Below are positions 8,784-16,938 of a stretch of DNA of 64,000 bases, piece by piece (position 1 is the stretch's first letter; each line of letters begins with the position of its first letter). Below the pieces are notes generated by a model. It saw nothing but the letters and a program-made list of their open reading frames with translations, ran no database searches and was not told where the DNA came from. A program made the position numbers and the translations under genes. The DNA is from Xylophilus sp. GOD-11R (GTDB lineage: Bacteria; Pseudomonadota; Gammaproteobacteria; Burkholderiales; Burkholderiaceae_C), in the NCBI RefSeq assembly GCF_033546935.1, contig NZ_CP137854.1, positions 3,968,001-4,032,000 on the forward strand. The letters are read 5' to 3'.

Positions 8784-10165
8784 ACGGCTGGACGGACATC
8801 GGCGCCGACCGCTGGATGGCTGCGGCCGCGGTGCTGATCGCCTATGCGCTGCTGTGCATGCGCATCGGCTGGCGGGTGTCGCGCACACGGCGCGCGGCAG
8901 AGCGCGAGGCCGCGCTGCTCGCCATGGCGGCCGAAGGCGGCGCGGCCTGGCTGGTGCTGCACGCCAGCCAGACCGGCAACGCCGAACACATCGCGCGCCA
9001 GACCGCGCAGGCCCTGCATGCGGCCGGCCAGGCGGTGCGGGTGATGCCGCTGGACGCCTGGTCTTGCGCGATCGCCGACGTGCCCTCGCGCGCCTTGCTG
9101 GTCGTCAGCACCTATGGCGAAGGCGATCCGCCCGACGAGGGCGCCGGTTTCCTGCCCGCGCTGGAATCGGCAAGACCCGATCTCGCCGGCCTGCACTACG
9201 GCCTGCTGGCACTGGGCGACGCCAGCTACCGCCATTTCTGCGGATTCGGCCGTTCGGTCGACGCGGCACTGGCCGCGCGCGGTGCGCAGCGCCTGTTCCC
9301 GGCGATCGAGGTCGACCGTGGCGACGACGCCGCCATCGACGCCTGGCGCCACGCCCTGGCCGCGCATGCCAGCACCGGCGACATCGCGGCCTGGCAGGCG
9401 CCGGCCTGGCAGGCGTGGACGCTGGTGTCGCGGAGCCGGCTCAACCCCGGCAGCGAAGCCGGGCCGGTGTGGCTGGTGCGCCTGCTGCCACCGCCCGGCC
9501 AGTCGGTCATGTGGGAGTCCGGCGACCTGGCGCAGGTGCTGCCGCCGGGCGAAGGGGAGCCGCCGCGCGACTACTCCATTGCCTCCATCGCTGCCGACGG
9601 CTGGCTGGAATTGGTGGTGCGCTGCGTCACCCGCTCCGACGGCACCGCGGGCGTGGCCTCGGATTGGCTCTGTGGCCGCGTGGCGGTGGGCGAGACGGTG
9701 CAGTTGCGGCTGCGCGAGCACCGTGCTTTTCGGCTGGGGGACAACGCATCGCGGCCGCTGGTGCTGATCGGCAACGGCACCGGCATCGCCGGGCTGCGCG
9801 GCCATCTGCGGGCGCGGGCGGCGGGGGCAGCGCCGGGCCGGAACTGGTTGGTCTTCGGCGAGCGCCGCGCGCGGCACGACTTTCTTCTGCACGACGAGAT
9901 CGAGGCCTGGCGGACCGACGGCACGCTGGAGCGTCTGGATCTCGCCTTCTCGCGCGACCAGGCCGAGCGGGTTTATGTGCAGGACCGGCTGCGGGCCGCT
10001 GAAGCACCGCTGCGCGAATGGGTCGCGGCCGGTTGCGCGCTGTATGTCTGCGGGAGTTTGCAGGGCATGGCTGGTGGTGTGGACGATGCGCTGCGGGGGA
10101 TGTTTGGCGATGCGCAGGTCGATGCGCTCGCGATGGGTGGCCGTTACCGGCGGGACGTTTACTGA
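8780..10165 (+). CDS. Membrane-anchored flavodoxin/ferredoxin-NADP reductase fusion (sulfite reductase alpha-like)
   Basis: A 461-residue protein starting at GTG 8780, which overlaps the apbE stop (GTGA). One TM helix lies near residues 12-30. A flavodoxin domain follows (SQTGNAEH, STYGEGDPPDEG, LALGDASYRHFCGFG), then an FNR-type FAD/NAD(P) module (RDYSIASI, GNGTGIAGLRGHL, YVCGSLQGMAGGV). The helical connecting domain of cytochrome P450 reductase is short or missing. It should take electrons from NAD(P)H in the cytosol and pass them into the PepSY membrane protein. It is the last gene of the Fur-box operon. This domain order with one N-terminal helix is typical of the PepSY/DUF2271 neighbourhoods. 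Confidence 0.87.
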   Translation: MNGWTDIGADRWMAAAAVLIAYALLCMRIGWRVSRTRRAAEREAALLAMAAEGGAAWLVLHASQTGNAEHIARQTAQALHAAGQAVRVMPLDAWSCAIADVPSRALLVVSTYGEGDPPDEGAGFLPALESARPDLAGLHYGLLALGDASYRHFCGFGRSVDAALAARGAQRLFPAIEVDRGDDAAIDAWRHALAAHASTGDIAAWQAPAWQAWTLVSRSRLNPGSEAGPVWLVRLLPPPGQSVMWESGDLAQVLPPGEGEPPRDYSIASIAADGWLELVVRCVTRSDGTAGVASDWLCGRVAVGETVQLRLREHRAFRLGDNASRPLVLIGNGTGIAGLRGHLRARAAGAAPGRNWLVFGERRARHDFLLHDEIEAWRTDGTLERLDLAFSRDQAERVYVQDRLRAAEAPLREWVAAGCALYVCGSLQGMAGGVDDALRGMFGDAQVDALAMGGRYRRDVY

Positions 10166-10316
10166 GGCTCGGCTCGCCCCGCATGGCCTTGAGGCGTGCT
10201 ACGTCCTGGCCGGGCTGGGCGGCGTGCGGCCGGGTGGCGTTGTGGCTGGGCCGCGATGGGCTTTGATGATGGGGCTTTTCTCAGCTGAGGATTGCGGCGG
10301 GGAACACCACCCCAGC

Positions 10317-10715
10317 TCACCGGTTCCTCATCCAATCCCCCGTCTGAAAGAAACTTTTGACCAGCCGTTCCCGCAGAGCCTCAGGCACATCCGTCTCAAC
10401 CATAGCCTGCCCCATGCAAGCCAACCATTCATCCCGCTCGCGGATGCCGATGGAAAACGGCATATGCCGAGCCCGCAACATCGGATGTCCGAACCGATCG
10501 GTGTAGTGCTGCGGCCCACCCAGCCACCCGCAGAGAAACCAGAAAAGCCGCTGCCGCGCATTGGCCAGATCCGGCCCGTGAGCCGCACGAAGAGCGGCAT
10601 AAGCCGGCTCCAGATCCATCAGGTCGTAGAAGCGCTCGACCAGCACGCGTACCCGTTCCTCACCCCCAATCCAGGCGAAAGGGGTGTCGAAAGGAGGTTT
10701 GTCTTCGATCTGCAT
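10317..10715 (-). CDS. Group II truncated hemoglobin
   Basis: A 132-residue globin of the 2-on-2 type. Recognised features are PFAWIGGEE at the N-terminus, the B-helix RFYDLMD, FLCGWLGGPQHYTDRFGHP, the proximal His84 in RARHMPF, and Trp97 in RDEWLAC (the G8 Trp that marks group II). Group II globins bind O2 or NO tightly and handle oxidative or nitrosative stress. ATG 10715 gives the family length, and a longer frame upstream has no globin similarity. It converges with the flavoprotein reductase gene 151 bp away. No strong ribosome site is visible. Confidence 0.93.
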   Translation of the reverse strand: MQIEDKPPFDTPFAWIGGEERVRVLVERFYDLMDLEPAYAALRAAHGPDLANARQRLFWFLCGWLGGPQHYTDRFGHPMLRARHMPFSIGIRERDEWLACMGQAMVETDVPEALRERLVKSFFQTGDWMRNR

Positions 10716-10835
10716 GACAAGTCGTGAACGATAAAAATGCCGGAAAGACGGGAATGTCCGGAAACGCACAGTATCCACAGCCACGCCGCCGCGGCTTGTA
10801 ATCGAGGCATCCAGTTCCCACCGAAGGATCGCGTC

Positions 10836-11168
10836 ATGCCCGATACCGGCACCTACCAGAACCCCGGCCCGACCCGCGCCGAAACCGACAGCCTGTCCGG
10901 CACCACCGTGCTGGAGTTCGGCACCGATTGGTGCGGCTATTGCCGCGCCGCCCAGCCGCTGATCGCCCAGGCGCTTCAGGCACGCGGCGGCGCGCTGCGC
11001 CACCTCAAGATCGAGGACGGTAGCGGACGGCCCCTGGGTCGTTCGTTCCGGGTGAAGCTGTGGCCAACGCTGATCGTGCTGCACGACGGCCAGGAAATCG
11101 CACGGTCGGTGCGGCCGGACAGCGTCGCGGCGATAACGGAGGTCTTGGCGGCCGCTCCTGCCGGCTGA
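10836..11168 (+). CDS. Thioredoxin family protein
   Basis: A 110-residue cytosolic thioredoxin-fold protein. The redox site is Cys33-Gly-Tyr-Cys36 in a WCGYCRAAQP context, with the conserved cis-proline in KLWPTLIV and a short C-terminal helix. The CGYC site is neither thioredoxin CGPC nor the usual DsbA/DsbC form, so its partner is uncertain. An AAGGA ribosome site lies 7 bp before ATG 10836. The gene is divergent from the globin, with about 120 bp between them, and converges with the glycosyltransferase downstream. Confidence 0.88.
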   Translation: MPDTGTYQNPGPTRAETDSLSGTTVLEFGTDWCGYCRAAQPLIAQALQARGGALRHLKIEDGSGRPLGRSFRVKLWPTLIVLHDGQEIARSVRPDSVAAITEVLAAAPAG

Positions 11169-11188
11169 GCCACGGCGACAGACGCCTG

Positions 11189-12142
11189 TCAGGAGCCGTC
11201 GCGCGGGCTGAGACGACCGGTCAGCGCGTCCTTGAGACGGCCGTTCTGCCACCGGCGCAGGTATTTCTGAAACTCGGGGTTCTTGTAGCGTGGCCGGCGG
11301 CGGATGGCCGCCCAGAAATAACCCACGATCATCAGCAGGCCGCCGATGACATGCGGCTTCTCCCGCATGCGGTTCAAACCCGCCACGATGGCGTAGATCG
11401 GGTGATAGCCCAGGTACCAGTTGCCGCGCCCCCAGCGCAGCCGGCCCACGAAGACGTCCCGGTCGGACGAGCCCATCACGCGGTGGTGCCACAGCCATGC
11501 CTGCCGGTCGTAGAAACTCAGCGTGGTCCAGCCCAGCATGCCGGCCGTATGGACGTCGATGCCATCCCAGGCCAGGTGCTGGACGAAGCCGCCGATTTCC
11601 TCGAAGGCCTCGCGCTTGTAGAGCTTGAACTGGCCCGCCACCTGTTCACGGCCGTGCATTTCCTCGATGAAGCGGCCGTTCTCCGCACGGAACACCTTGC
11701 CGGAGGCGGCCGCGAGTCGCTCGTTGGACTCCAGCTTCTGAAGCATGCGTTCGAGGTACAGCGGTCCGAAGGACATGTCGCCGTCGAGCTTGGCGATGTA
11801 TTCCCAGTCGGTGTGCTCGATCCGCTCACGGCCGTACTCGAAAGCCGCGATCACCCCGCCGCCGAGGTAGCGAAAGCCCCGGTTGTTGCGGCGGATCAGC
11901 CGGATGAACGGATAGAGCTTTGCGTACTCCTCGACGATCTGGGGCGTCTCGTCGGACGACCCGTCGTCCACGAGGATCCATTCGATGGGTCGCCAGGTCT
12001 GCGACACCATCGCGTCCATCGTGAGCCGCAGGTATACGGCTTCGTCACGAACCGGCGAGATGATGACCAGGTTGACGATCCGTGGAGCCGTGGCCGGGGT
12101 GGACACCACGGGTTCTAGTTCCGATGCCGAGATACGCGTCAT
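11189..12142 (-). CDS. Glycosyltransferase family 2 (GT-A fold)
   Basis: A 317-residue transferase. The N-terminal GT-A domain has VIISPVRDEA, the nucleotide-binding VDDGSSDET and the DxD-type LDGDMSF. A later WDGIDVHT is in the acceptor region. A single hydrophobic segment near the C-terminus (HVIGGLLMIVGYFWAA) suggests membrane association. It probably adds a sugar to the exopolysaccharide repeat unit built by the divergent wecG-like and phosphotransferase genes. ATG 12142 is preferred; a TTG at 12157 is possible but has no ribosome site. Confidence 0.85.
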   Translation of the reverse strand: MTRISASELEPVVSTPATAPRIVNLVIISPVRDEAVYLRLTMDAMVSQTWRPIEWILVDDGSSDETPQIVEEYAKLYPFIRLIRRNNRGFRYLGGGVIAAFEYGRERIEHTDWEYIAKLDGDMSFGPLYLERMLQKLESNERLAAASGKVFRAENGRFIEEMHGREQVAGQFKLYKREAFEEIGGFVQHLAWDGIDVHTAGMLGWTTLSFYDRQAWLWHHRVMGSSDRDVFVGRLRWGRGNWYLGYHPIYAIVAGLNRMREKPHVIGGLLMIVGYFWAAIRRRPRYKNPEFQKYLRRWQNGRLKDALTGRLSPRDGS

Positions 12143-12239
12143 GATCCGCCGGTACAAGACTGAAGTAAGTGACTATTGCCACATACTACCAGTGACCCTA
12201 ACAAGAAGTTACGCTACTCTCAGACCAAAACACCTTGCC

Positions 12240-13097
12240 ATGAGCGTACCGCCGATTCCTCCTGCCTCACTTTCCTCGCCCGCTTCCCCTTTCGATGGTG
12301 ATTCGGCCATCCCGATCTGCCGAATGTTCGAGCTGGACATCCTTGCGCTCAATCAGGAGGAGGCGGCCGTCAGATTGGCGCGAATCGCGTCGTCCGGCCG
12401 TCGCCAGCCGGCGGTTGTCGTCACGCCGAACGTCGATCACCTGGTCCGGCTGGAGCACGCTTCGCCCGAGTTCAAGGCCATGTACGCCAGTGCCGACGCC
12501 ATCTTCGCGGACGGCATGCCGGTGGTCTGGGCCAGCCGTTTGACCAGCAATGTCCGGTTGCCGGGGAGGGTCACCGGCGCGGATCTTTTTGTCGCACTTT
12601 CGCAACATGCCGCGGAGGCAGGTCTACCGGTTTTCGTGATCGGCGGGCTGCCGGGAGAGGAATCGCAAATCGCTTCCTCGCTCGCCGAACGTTTTCCCGG
12701 CCTGAAAGCGGACGTTTTTTCGCCTTCCATGCAATTCGAACCGCTGGGCGCCGAAGGCCGCGAGGCGCTGCGACGGATCGAGGAGTCACGGCCCGCCATC
12801 GTGTTCGTTTGCCTGGGCATGCCCAAGCAGGAACGCTGGGCCATCGCCCATCGACCGACCATCTCCGCCTCGCTGGTGCTGTGCGTGGGCGCCGCCATGG
12901 AATTCGCGCTTGGCCAGAAGCATCGTGCCCCGCAGTGGATGCAGCGCAATGGCCTCGAATGGTTCTGGCGCCTCGTCCATGAACCGCGCCGGCTTTGGCG
13001 GCGCTACCTCGTGCAGAGCCTGGGTTTCCTGCGCCTGCTGCGCCAGGAGCGCGCCGCGGCTGCGGCCGCCCATCGTCGTACCTCCCACCCGAAATAA
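12240..13097 (+). CDS. WecG/TagA/CpsF family glycosyltransferase
   Basis: A 285-residue GT26 enzyme. Diagnostic segments are TPNVDHLVRLE, the catalytic-Asp region FADGMPVVWASR, VFVIGG, VFVCLGMPKQERW and GAAMEFALGQKHRAPQWMQ, followed by a basic, Leu-rich membrane-docking tail (EPRRLWRRYLVQSLGF). The family transfers ManNAc, ManNAcA or glucosyl units from UDP-sugars to undecaprenyl-linked acceptors at the cytosolic membrane face. It is divergent from the GT2 gene, with 97 relatively AT-rich bases between, and lies 15 bp before the initiating phosphotransferase. The sugar donor cannot be read from sequence. Confidence 0.88.
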   Translation: MSVPPIPPASLSSPASPFDGDSAIPICRMFELDILALNQEEAAVRLARIASSGRRQPAVVVTPNVDHLVRLEHASPEFKAMYASADAIFADGMPVVWASRLTSNVRLPGRVTGADLFVALSQHAAEAGLPVFVIGGLPGEESQIASSLAERFPGLKADVFSPSMQFEPLGAEGREALRRIEESRPAIVFVCLGMPKQERWAIAHRPTISASLVLCVGAAMEFALGQKHRAPQWMQRNGLEWFWRLVHEPRRLWRRYLVQSLGFLRLLRQERAAAAAAHRRTSHPK

Positions 13098-13112
13098 GGT
13101 TCTCTTCCCAAC

Positions 13113-14519
13113 ATGGCCGGAGTGCAAAAAAACGCGCATCACGCGAGCTTCTTCAACGGCGCAGTGGCACTGATCTGCTCCTGCGCGCTGAGCGTGACGC
13201 TGCTGCTTTGGGTCGGCGCCTACAGCCGGGCCGAGTTCCGGTATTTCGACGTGGTCAGCGTGCTCGGCTTCGCGGTCGGACTGGTGGCGTTCCGCAACAT
13301 CGGCCAGGAGCTGCTCGACGTCCGCGTGCGCTGGAACCCGATGGTGCGCTCGCTGATGCGACGCTGGCTGCTGACCTTCGCGGTGGTGCTGTTCGCGCTC
13401 TACCTGGCCAAGATCGGCGAGGTGATGTCGCGCCTGGTCATGGTCGGCTGGCTGCTGAGCACGCCTTTCGTGCTGCTGCCCATGCTGCTGCTGTGCCGGC
13501 GCATGGCGATCAGCCTCTACAGCGCACCCGGCCTGCGCCGCAAGGCGGTGTTCGTCTTCTTCGATGAGGAGGCCGCGCAGCTGGCCGCCACGCTGCGGCA
13601 TTCGCCCATCCTGGGCATCACGCCGCTGGGTTATTTCGACGACCGCGACGTGCCGCGCGGCCTGAACACCGCCGGGCTGGAGCGGCTCGGCTCGGTGGCC
13701 AAGGCCAACGAATGGATCATGAGCCACCGGGTCGACATGGTCTTTCTCGGCCTGCGCGGCGCCCATGGCGCCCGCGCGCAGGTACTGCTCGACTCCCTGC
13801 TCGACTCGGTCGTGTCGATCTACTTCGTGCCCGACTACCGCCCCGCCGGCCTGCGCCACGTGCAATACGCCGAGATGGGCGACATGCCGGTGCTGGTGGC
13901 TTACGAAACACCGTTCCTGGGCCTGTCGCGGGTGTGCAAGCGCGCCATGGACATCGTGATGTCGCTCTTCCTGCTGGCCCTGGCCAGCCCGGCCATGGTG
14001 CTCTGCGCCATCGCCGTGCGGCTGAGCTCGCCGGGCCCGATCCTGTTCCGGCAAAAGCGCTACGGCGCGGGCGGCGTGGAGATTTCGGTCTACAAGTTCC
14101 GCTCGATGCGCAACGACCCCCTGCCCACCGACGGCGTGGTGCAGCAGGCCAAGCGCAACGACCCGCGGGTGACGCCGGTCGGCGCCATCCTGCGCAAGAC
14201 ATCGCTCGACGAACTGCCGCAGTTCTTCAACGTGCTCGGCGGCTCGATGAGCATCGTCGGCCCGCGTCCTCACGCGGTGCAACACAACGAGCTGTATCGC
14301 CGCCAGGTGCGCGGCTACATGCTGCGCCACAAGGTCAAGCCGGGCATCACCGGCTGGGCGCAGGTCAACGGCGCACGCGGTGAAACCTCCACGCTCGACA
14401 AGATGGAGCGGCGCGTGGAGCTCGACCTCCACTACATCCGCAACTGGTCGCTCATGCTCGACCTGCGCATCATCTTCATGACCGCGCTGCTGGTGATCCG
14501 GGACCGGCATGCCTTCTGA
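13113..14519 (+). CDS. Undecaprenyl-phosphate sugar phosphotransferase (EpsB/WcaJ-like), initiates exopolysaccharide repeat unit
   Basis: A 468-residue membrane protein. The N-terminal half has four predicted TM helices (about residues 15-35, 45-65, 80-100, 105-128) and a CoA-binding-like middle domain. The C-terminal bacterial sugar transferase domain has [38 protein letters not shown] and [12 protein letters not shown]. It transfers a sugar-1-phosphate, usually glucose, to undecaprenyl phosphate. It lies between the wecG-like gene and the FemAB-like gene, whose ATG overlaps its stop, so the three form an operon. Confidence 0.92.
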   Translation: MAGVQKNAHHASFFNGAVALICSCALSVTLLLWVGAYSRAEFRYFDVVSVLGFAVGLVAFRNIGQELLDVRVRWNPMVRSLMRRWLLTFAVVLFALYLAKIGEVMSRLVMVGWLLSTPFVLLPMLLLCRRMAISLYSAPGLRRKAVFVFFDEEAAQLAATLRHSPILGITPLGYFDDRDVPRGLNTAGLERLGSVAKANEWIMSHRVDMVFLGLRGAHGARAQVLLDSLLDSVVSIYFVPDYRPAGLRHVQYAEMGDMPVLVAYETPFLGLSRVCKRAMDIVMSLFLLALASPAMVLCAIAVRLSSPGPILFRQKRYGAGGVEISVYKFRSMRNDPLPTDGVVQQAKRNDPRVTPVGAILRKTSLDELPQFFNVLGGSMSIVGPRPHAVQHNELYRRQVRGYMLRHKVKPGITGWAQVNGARGETSTLDKMERRVELDLHYIRNWSLMLDLRIIFMTALLVIRDRHAF

Positions 14520-15675
14520 AGCGGCGGACGACGGCAGCCGCACCTGGCTGCCGCCGTCGCTGCACATGGCGGTGCACGGCAGCCTGGAATCGGTGGAGCC
14601 GCGCTGGCGCGAAGCCTGGCCGCACATGGCGGCCACCGCGTTCCAGAGCTTCGACTGGGTCAAGACCTGGTACGACACCCTGGGGCGGCGCCAGGGCTGG
14701 AAAGTGTGCATAGCGGAGCTGCGCGCCGACAGCCCCGAAGGCCCCACCGTCATGCTGCTGCCCATGGGTTTCCGGCGCGAGGGCCTGCTGCGGGTCATGG
14801 GATTCCTGGGCGGCGAAATGCTCGACTACCAGGCGCCGCTGATCCACCCCGCCTTCGCCCGCGCGCTCACCGCCGACCACGCCGCGCGCCTGTGGAGCGG
14901 CTTCCTGTCCACCCTGCCCTCGGTCGATGTGGTGCGCCTGCGCCGTCTGCCGGCCTTCATCGGCGACCTGGCCAACCCCTTCGGACCGCTGCCCGGATCG
15001 CGCCACACCGAAAGCGCCCATGCCGCGCGCCTGCCGGCGAACTTCGACGTCTACGCCGCAGCGCGCGACAAGGGCCTGCTCGCCAACACCCGGCGCAAGG
15101 CGCGCCGCCTGGCCGAAGCCGGCACCGTGCGCCTGCTCACCCGCACCGACGATCCGGCCGAACGCACGCTGGTCATGAAGGCCCTGGCCGAGCAGAAGTC
15201 ACGCCGCTGGCGCGACAGCGGCGCGGTCGACGCCTTCGCCCTGCCCGGCTTTCACGAGTTCTTCGACCGCATCACCACCACGCCGCTGCAGGGCATCGAA
15301 TCGGTCGTGTCGGCCCTGATGCTCGACGGCAAGCCCATCGCCACCCACTGGGGCATGCGCATGGGCGGCATCTTCTACTGGCTGATGCCGACCTTCGACG
15401 AGGAGTGGGCCAAGCTCTCGCCCGGCCGGGTGCTGATGGAAGCGCTGATGCGCCACGGCGTCGACGACGGCATCACCGTCTTCGACTTCACTGCCGGCGA
15501 CGAGCCCTACAAGTTCCAGTGGGCCGACGAACACACCCGGCTCTACGCGCTGCAGGAGCCACGCACCACGCTCGGCCGCATCGCCGTCAACATTTCCCGC
15601 GTGCGCGCCTTCGCGCGCGAGGTGCCGGCGCTGCGTCGCCTGGTGCGCAGGCTCAAGGGTAAGAAAGACGAGTAA
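14509..15675 (+). CDS. FemAB/CelD-like GNAT acyltransferase
   Basis: A 388-residue soluble protein of the Acetyltransf_6 group, found in cellulose and exopolysaccharide loci (CelD/BcsL type). Recognisable parts are AFQSFDWVKTWYDTLG near the N-terminus, RRKARRLAEAG in the middle and the C-terminal ITVFDFTAGDEPYKFQWAD, typical of this family. The start ATG 14509 overlaps the end of the phosphotransferase gene by 11 bp, indicating coupled translation. It probably acylates a sugar of the polymer or a lipid-linked intermediate. The substrate is unknown. Confidence 0.83.
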   Translation: MPSEAADDGSRTWLPPSLHMAVHGSLESVEPRWREAWPHMAATAFQSFDWVKTWYDTLGRRQGWKVCIAELRADSPEGPTVMLLPMGFRREGLLRVMGFLGGEMLDYQAPLIHPAFARALTADHAARLWSGFLSTLPSVDVVRLRRLPAFIGDLANPFGPLPGSRHTESAHAARLPANFDVYAAARDKGLLANTRRKARRLAEAGTVRLLTRTDDPAERTLVMKALAEQKSRRWRDSGAVDAFALPGFHEFFDRITTTPLQGIESVVSALMLDGKPIATHWGMRMGGIFYWLMPTFDEEWAKLSPGRVLMEALMRHGVDDGITVFDFTAGDEPYKFQWADEHTRLYALQEPRTTLGRIAVNISRVRAFAREVPALRRLVRRLKGKKDE

Positions 15676-15679
15676 TCGA

Positions 15680-16426
15680 TCAGCCGGCGCGGGCCGTCCA
15701 GTGGTCCAGCGCCGCGCCCACGGTCATCACCCGGCAGCCGGCCTCCAGCGCCTGCGCCACCGCCTGCGACAGCGCCCCGGGCGTGCAACCGAAAGGCCCG
15801 GCGTCGTCCTGCACCTCGTGCGTATTCACCACCAGCCAGCCGCGCTGCGATGCCGCCACCGCGAGCCGATCAGCGTACGAAACACCGTCGGGCTCCGCGC
15901 GATAGAGGCGATGCGTGCGCAGCGCGTTCAGGTCGGCCACACCCACGTGCGTGCCGCCTCCGGTCGCGCGCGAAGACCGGAAGCGCAGTGCGCAGTCGTG
16001 CTTGGCGCCCACGTTCACCCCACCGAACGGATACGCGAAATCCAGCGTCTCCCGCGCCACCCCCAACCCGGCCAGAAAAGCCGCGCTGCGCTCGAACTCC
16101 TCGCGCCGCCGGGCCGCGTCGATGCGGTTCACATGCACATGCGAAAAGCTGTGGCACCCCAGCTGATGCCCATCGGCCAGCAGCCGCCGCAGTGCGGCTT
16201 CGGAATGGCAGGCCAACCCTTCCTCCACCCCGTCGGTCAGCCCGCCTGCGACATAGAAGGTGCCCCGCACCCCATGCCGCTCCAGCGCCGCCGCGCCGGC
16301 CACGCACGCCGACATCGGCGCATCGTCAAAGCTGAAGCTGACCACGCCCACCTCACCGCGCAGCGGCAGCAGCCGCCGATCGGTGTAGCGCGACAAAAAC
16401 CGGCTAGCCCGCTGCGCAAGATTCAT
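15680..16426 (-). CDS. Polysaccharide deacetylase (NodB-fold, CE4-like)
   Basis: A 248-residue protein. The NodB motif 1 (SFDDAP, Asp34-Asp35) and motif 2 (CHSFSH, His92 and His96) supply the metal triad, and AYPFGG is motif 3. No signal peptide is evident, so it may act on lipid-linked or nascent sugar chains in the cytosol or after export by another route. ATG 16426 is chosen over ATG 16438 because a GGGAG lies 5 bp upstream. It ends 4 bp from the convergent FemAB-like gene. It is separated from the rest of the minus-strand exopolysaccharide operon by a 500-bp repeat array. Confidence 0.87.
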   Translation of the reverse strand: MNLAQRASRFLSRYTDRRLLPLRGEVGVVSFSFDDAPMSACVAGAAALERHGVRGTFYVAGGLTDGVEEGLACHSEAALRRLLADGHQLGCHSFSHVHVNRIDAARRREEFERSAAFLAGLGVARETLDFAYPFGGVNVGAKHDCALRFRSSRATGGGTHVGVADLNALRTHRLYRAEPDGVSYADRLAVAASQRGWLVVNTHEVQDDAGPFGCTPGALSQAVAQALEAGCRVMTVGAALDHWTARAG

Positions 16427-16457
16427 CACAACTCCCATTCAAAGCGCCCCCGGTCCT

Positions 16458-16937
16458 GGAGGCCAAGCGAAGCGAGCCGACTGCCCTGGGGGCGTGGCAG
16501 CGAGGCTTTGCCGAGTAAGCCCGCCGCCCCCGGTGAGGGGGTAGGCGAAGACACGAAGTGCGTAGCCTGGGGGAGACCCAAGACCCAAGACCCAAGACCC
16601 CACCCGGAGGCCAAGCGAAGCGAGCCGACTGCCCTGGGGGCATGGCAGCGAGGCTCCGCCGAGCCAGCCCGCCGCCCCCGGCGAGGGGGTAGGCGAAGAC
16701 ACGAAGTGCGTAGCCTGGGGGAGACCCAAGACCCAAGACCCAAGACCCCACCCGGAGGCCAAGCGAAGCGAGCCGACTGCCCTGGGGGCATGGCAGCGAG
16801 GCTCCGCCGAGCCAGCCCGCCGCCCCCGGCGAGGGGGTAGGCGAAGACACGAAGTGCGTAGCCTGGGGGCGAGCCCATCTCTCCGCCCCCGGTGAGGGGG
16901 TAGGCGAAGCACACGAAGTGAGCGTAGCCTGGGGGAG
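16458..16937. repeat. Tandem array of a 148-bp repeat built on Comamonadaceae-type intergenic hairpins
   Basis: Three head-to-tail copies begin at 16458, 16606 and 16754 (period 148 bp). Copies 2 and 3 look identical over about 115 bp; copy 1 differs at a few positions. A fourth partial copy covers 16880-16937. Each unit contains two hairpin modules (GCCCTGGGGGC..., and CCGCCCCCGG-GAGGGGGTAGGCGAAG...GTAGCCTGGGGG). Units 1 and 2 end in three GACCCAA heptamers. Long open frames run through the array in several phases but are repeat translations. A related pair of elements lies at 37788-37945. This accounts for the whole 512-bp gap between the deacetylase and EpsL-like genes. Confidence 0.9.
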
Positions 16938-16938
16938 T

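Noticed and set aside
16458..16937. CRISPR array
   Set aside because: The repeats are 148 bp head-to-tail with no unique spacers and no cas genes nearby.
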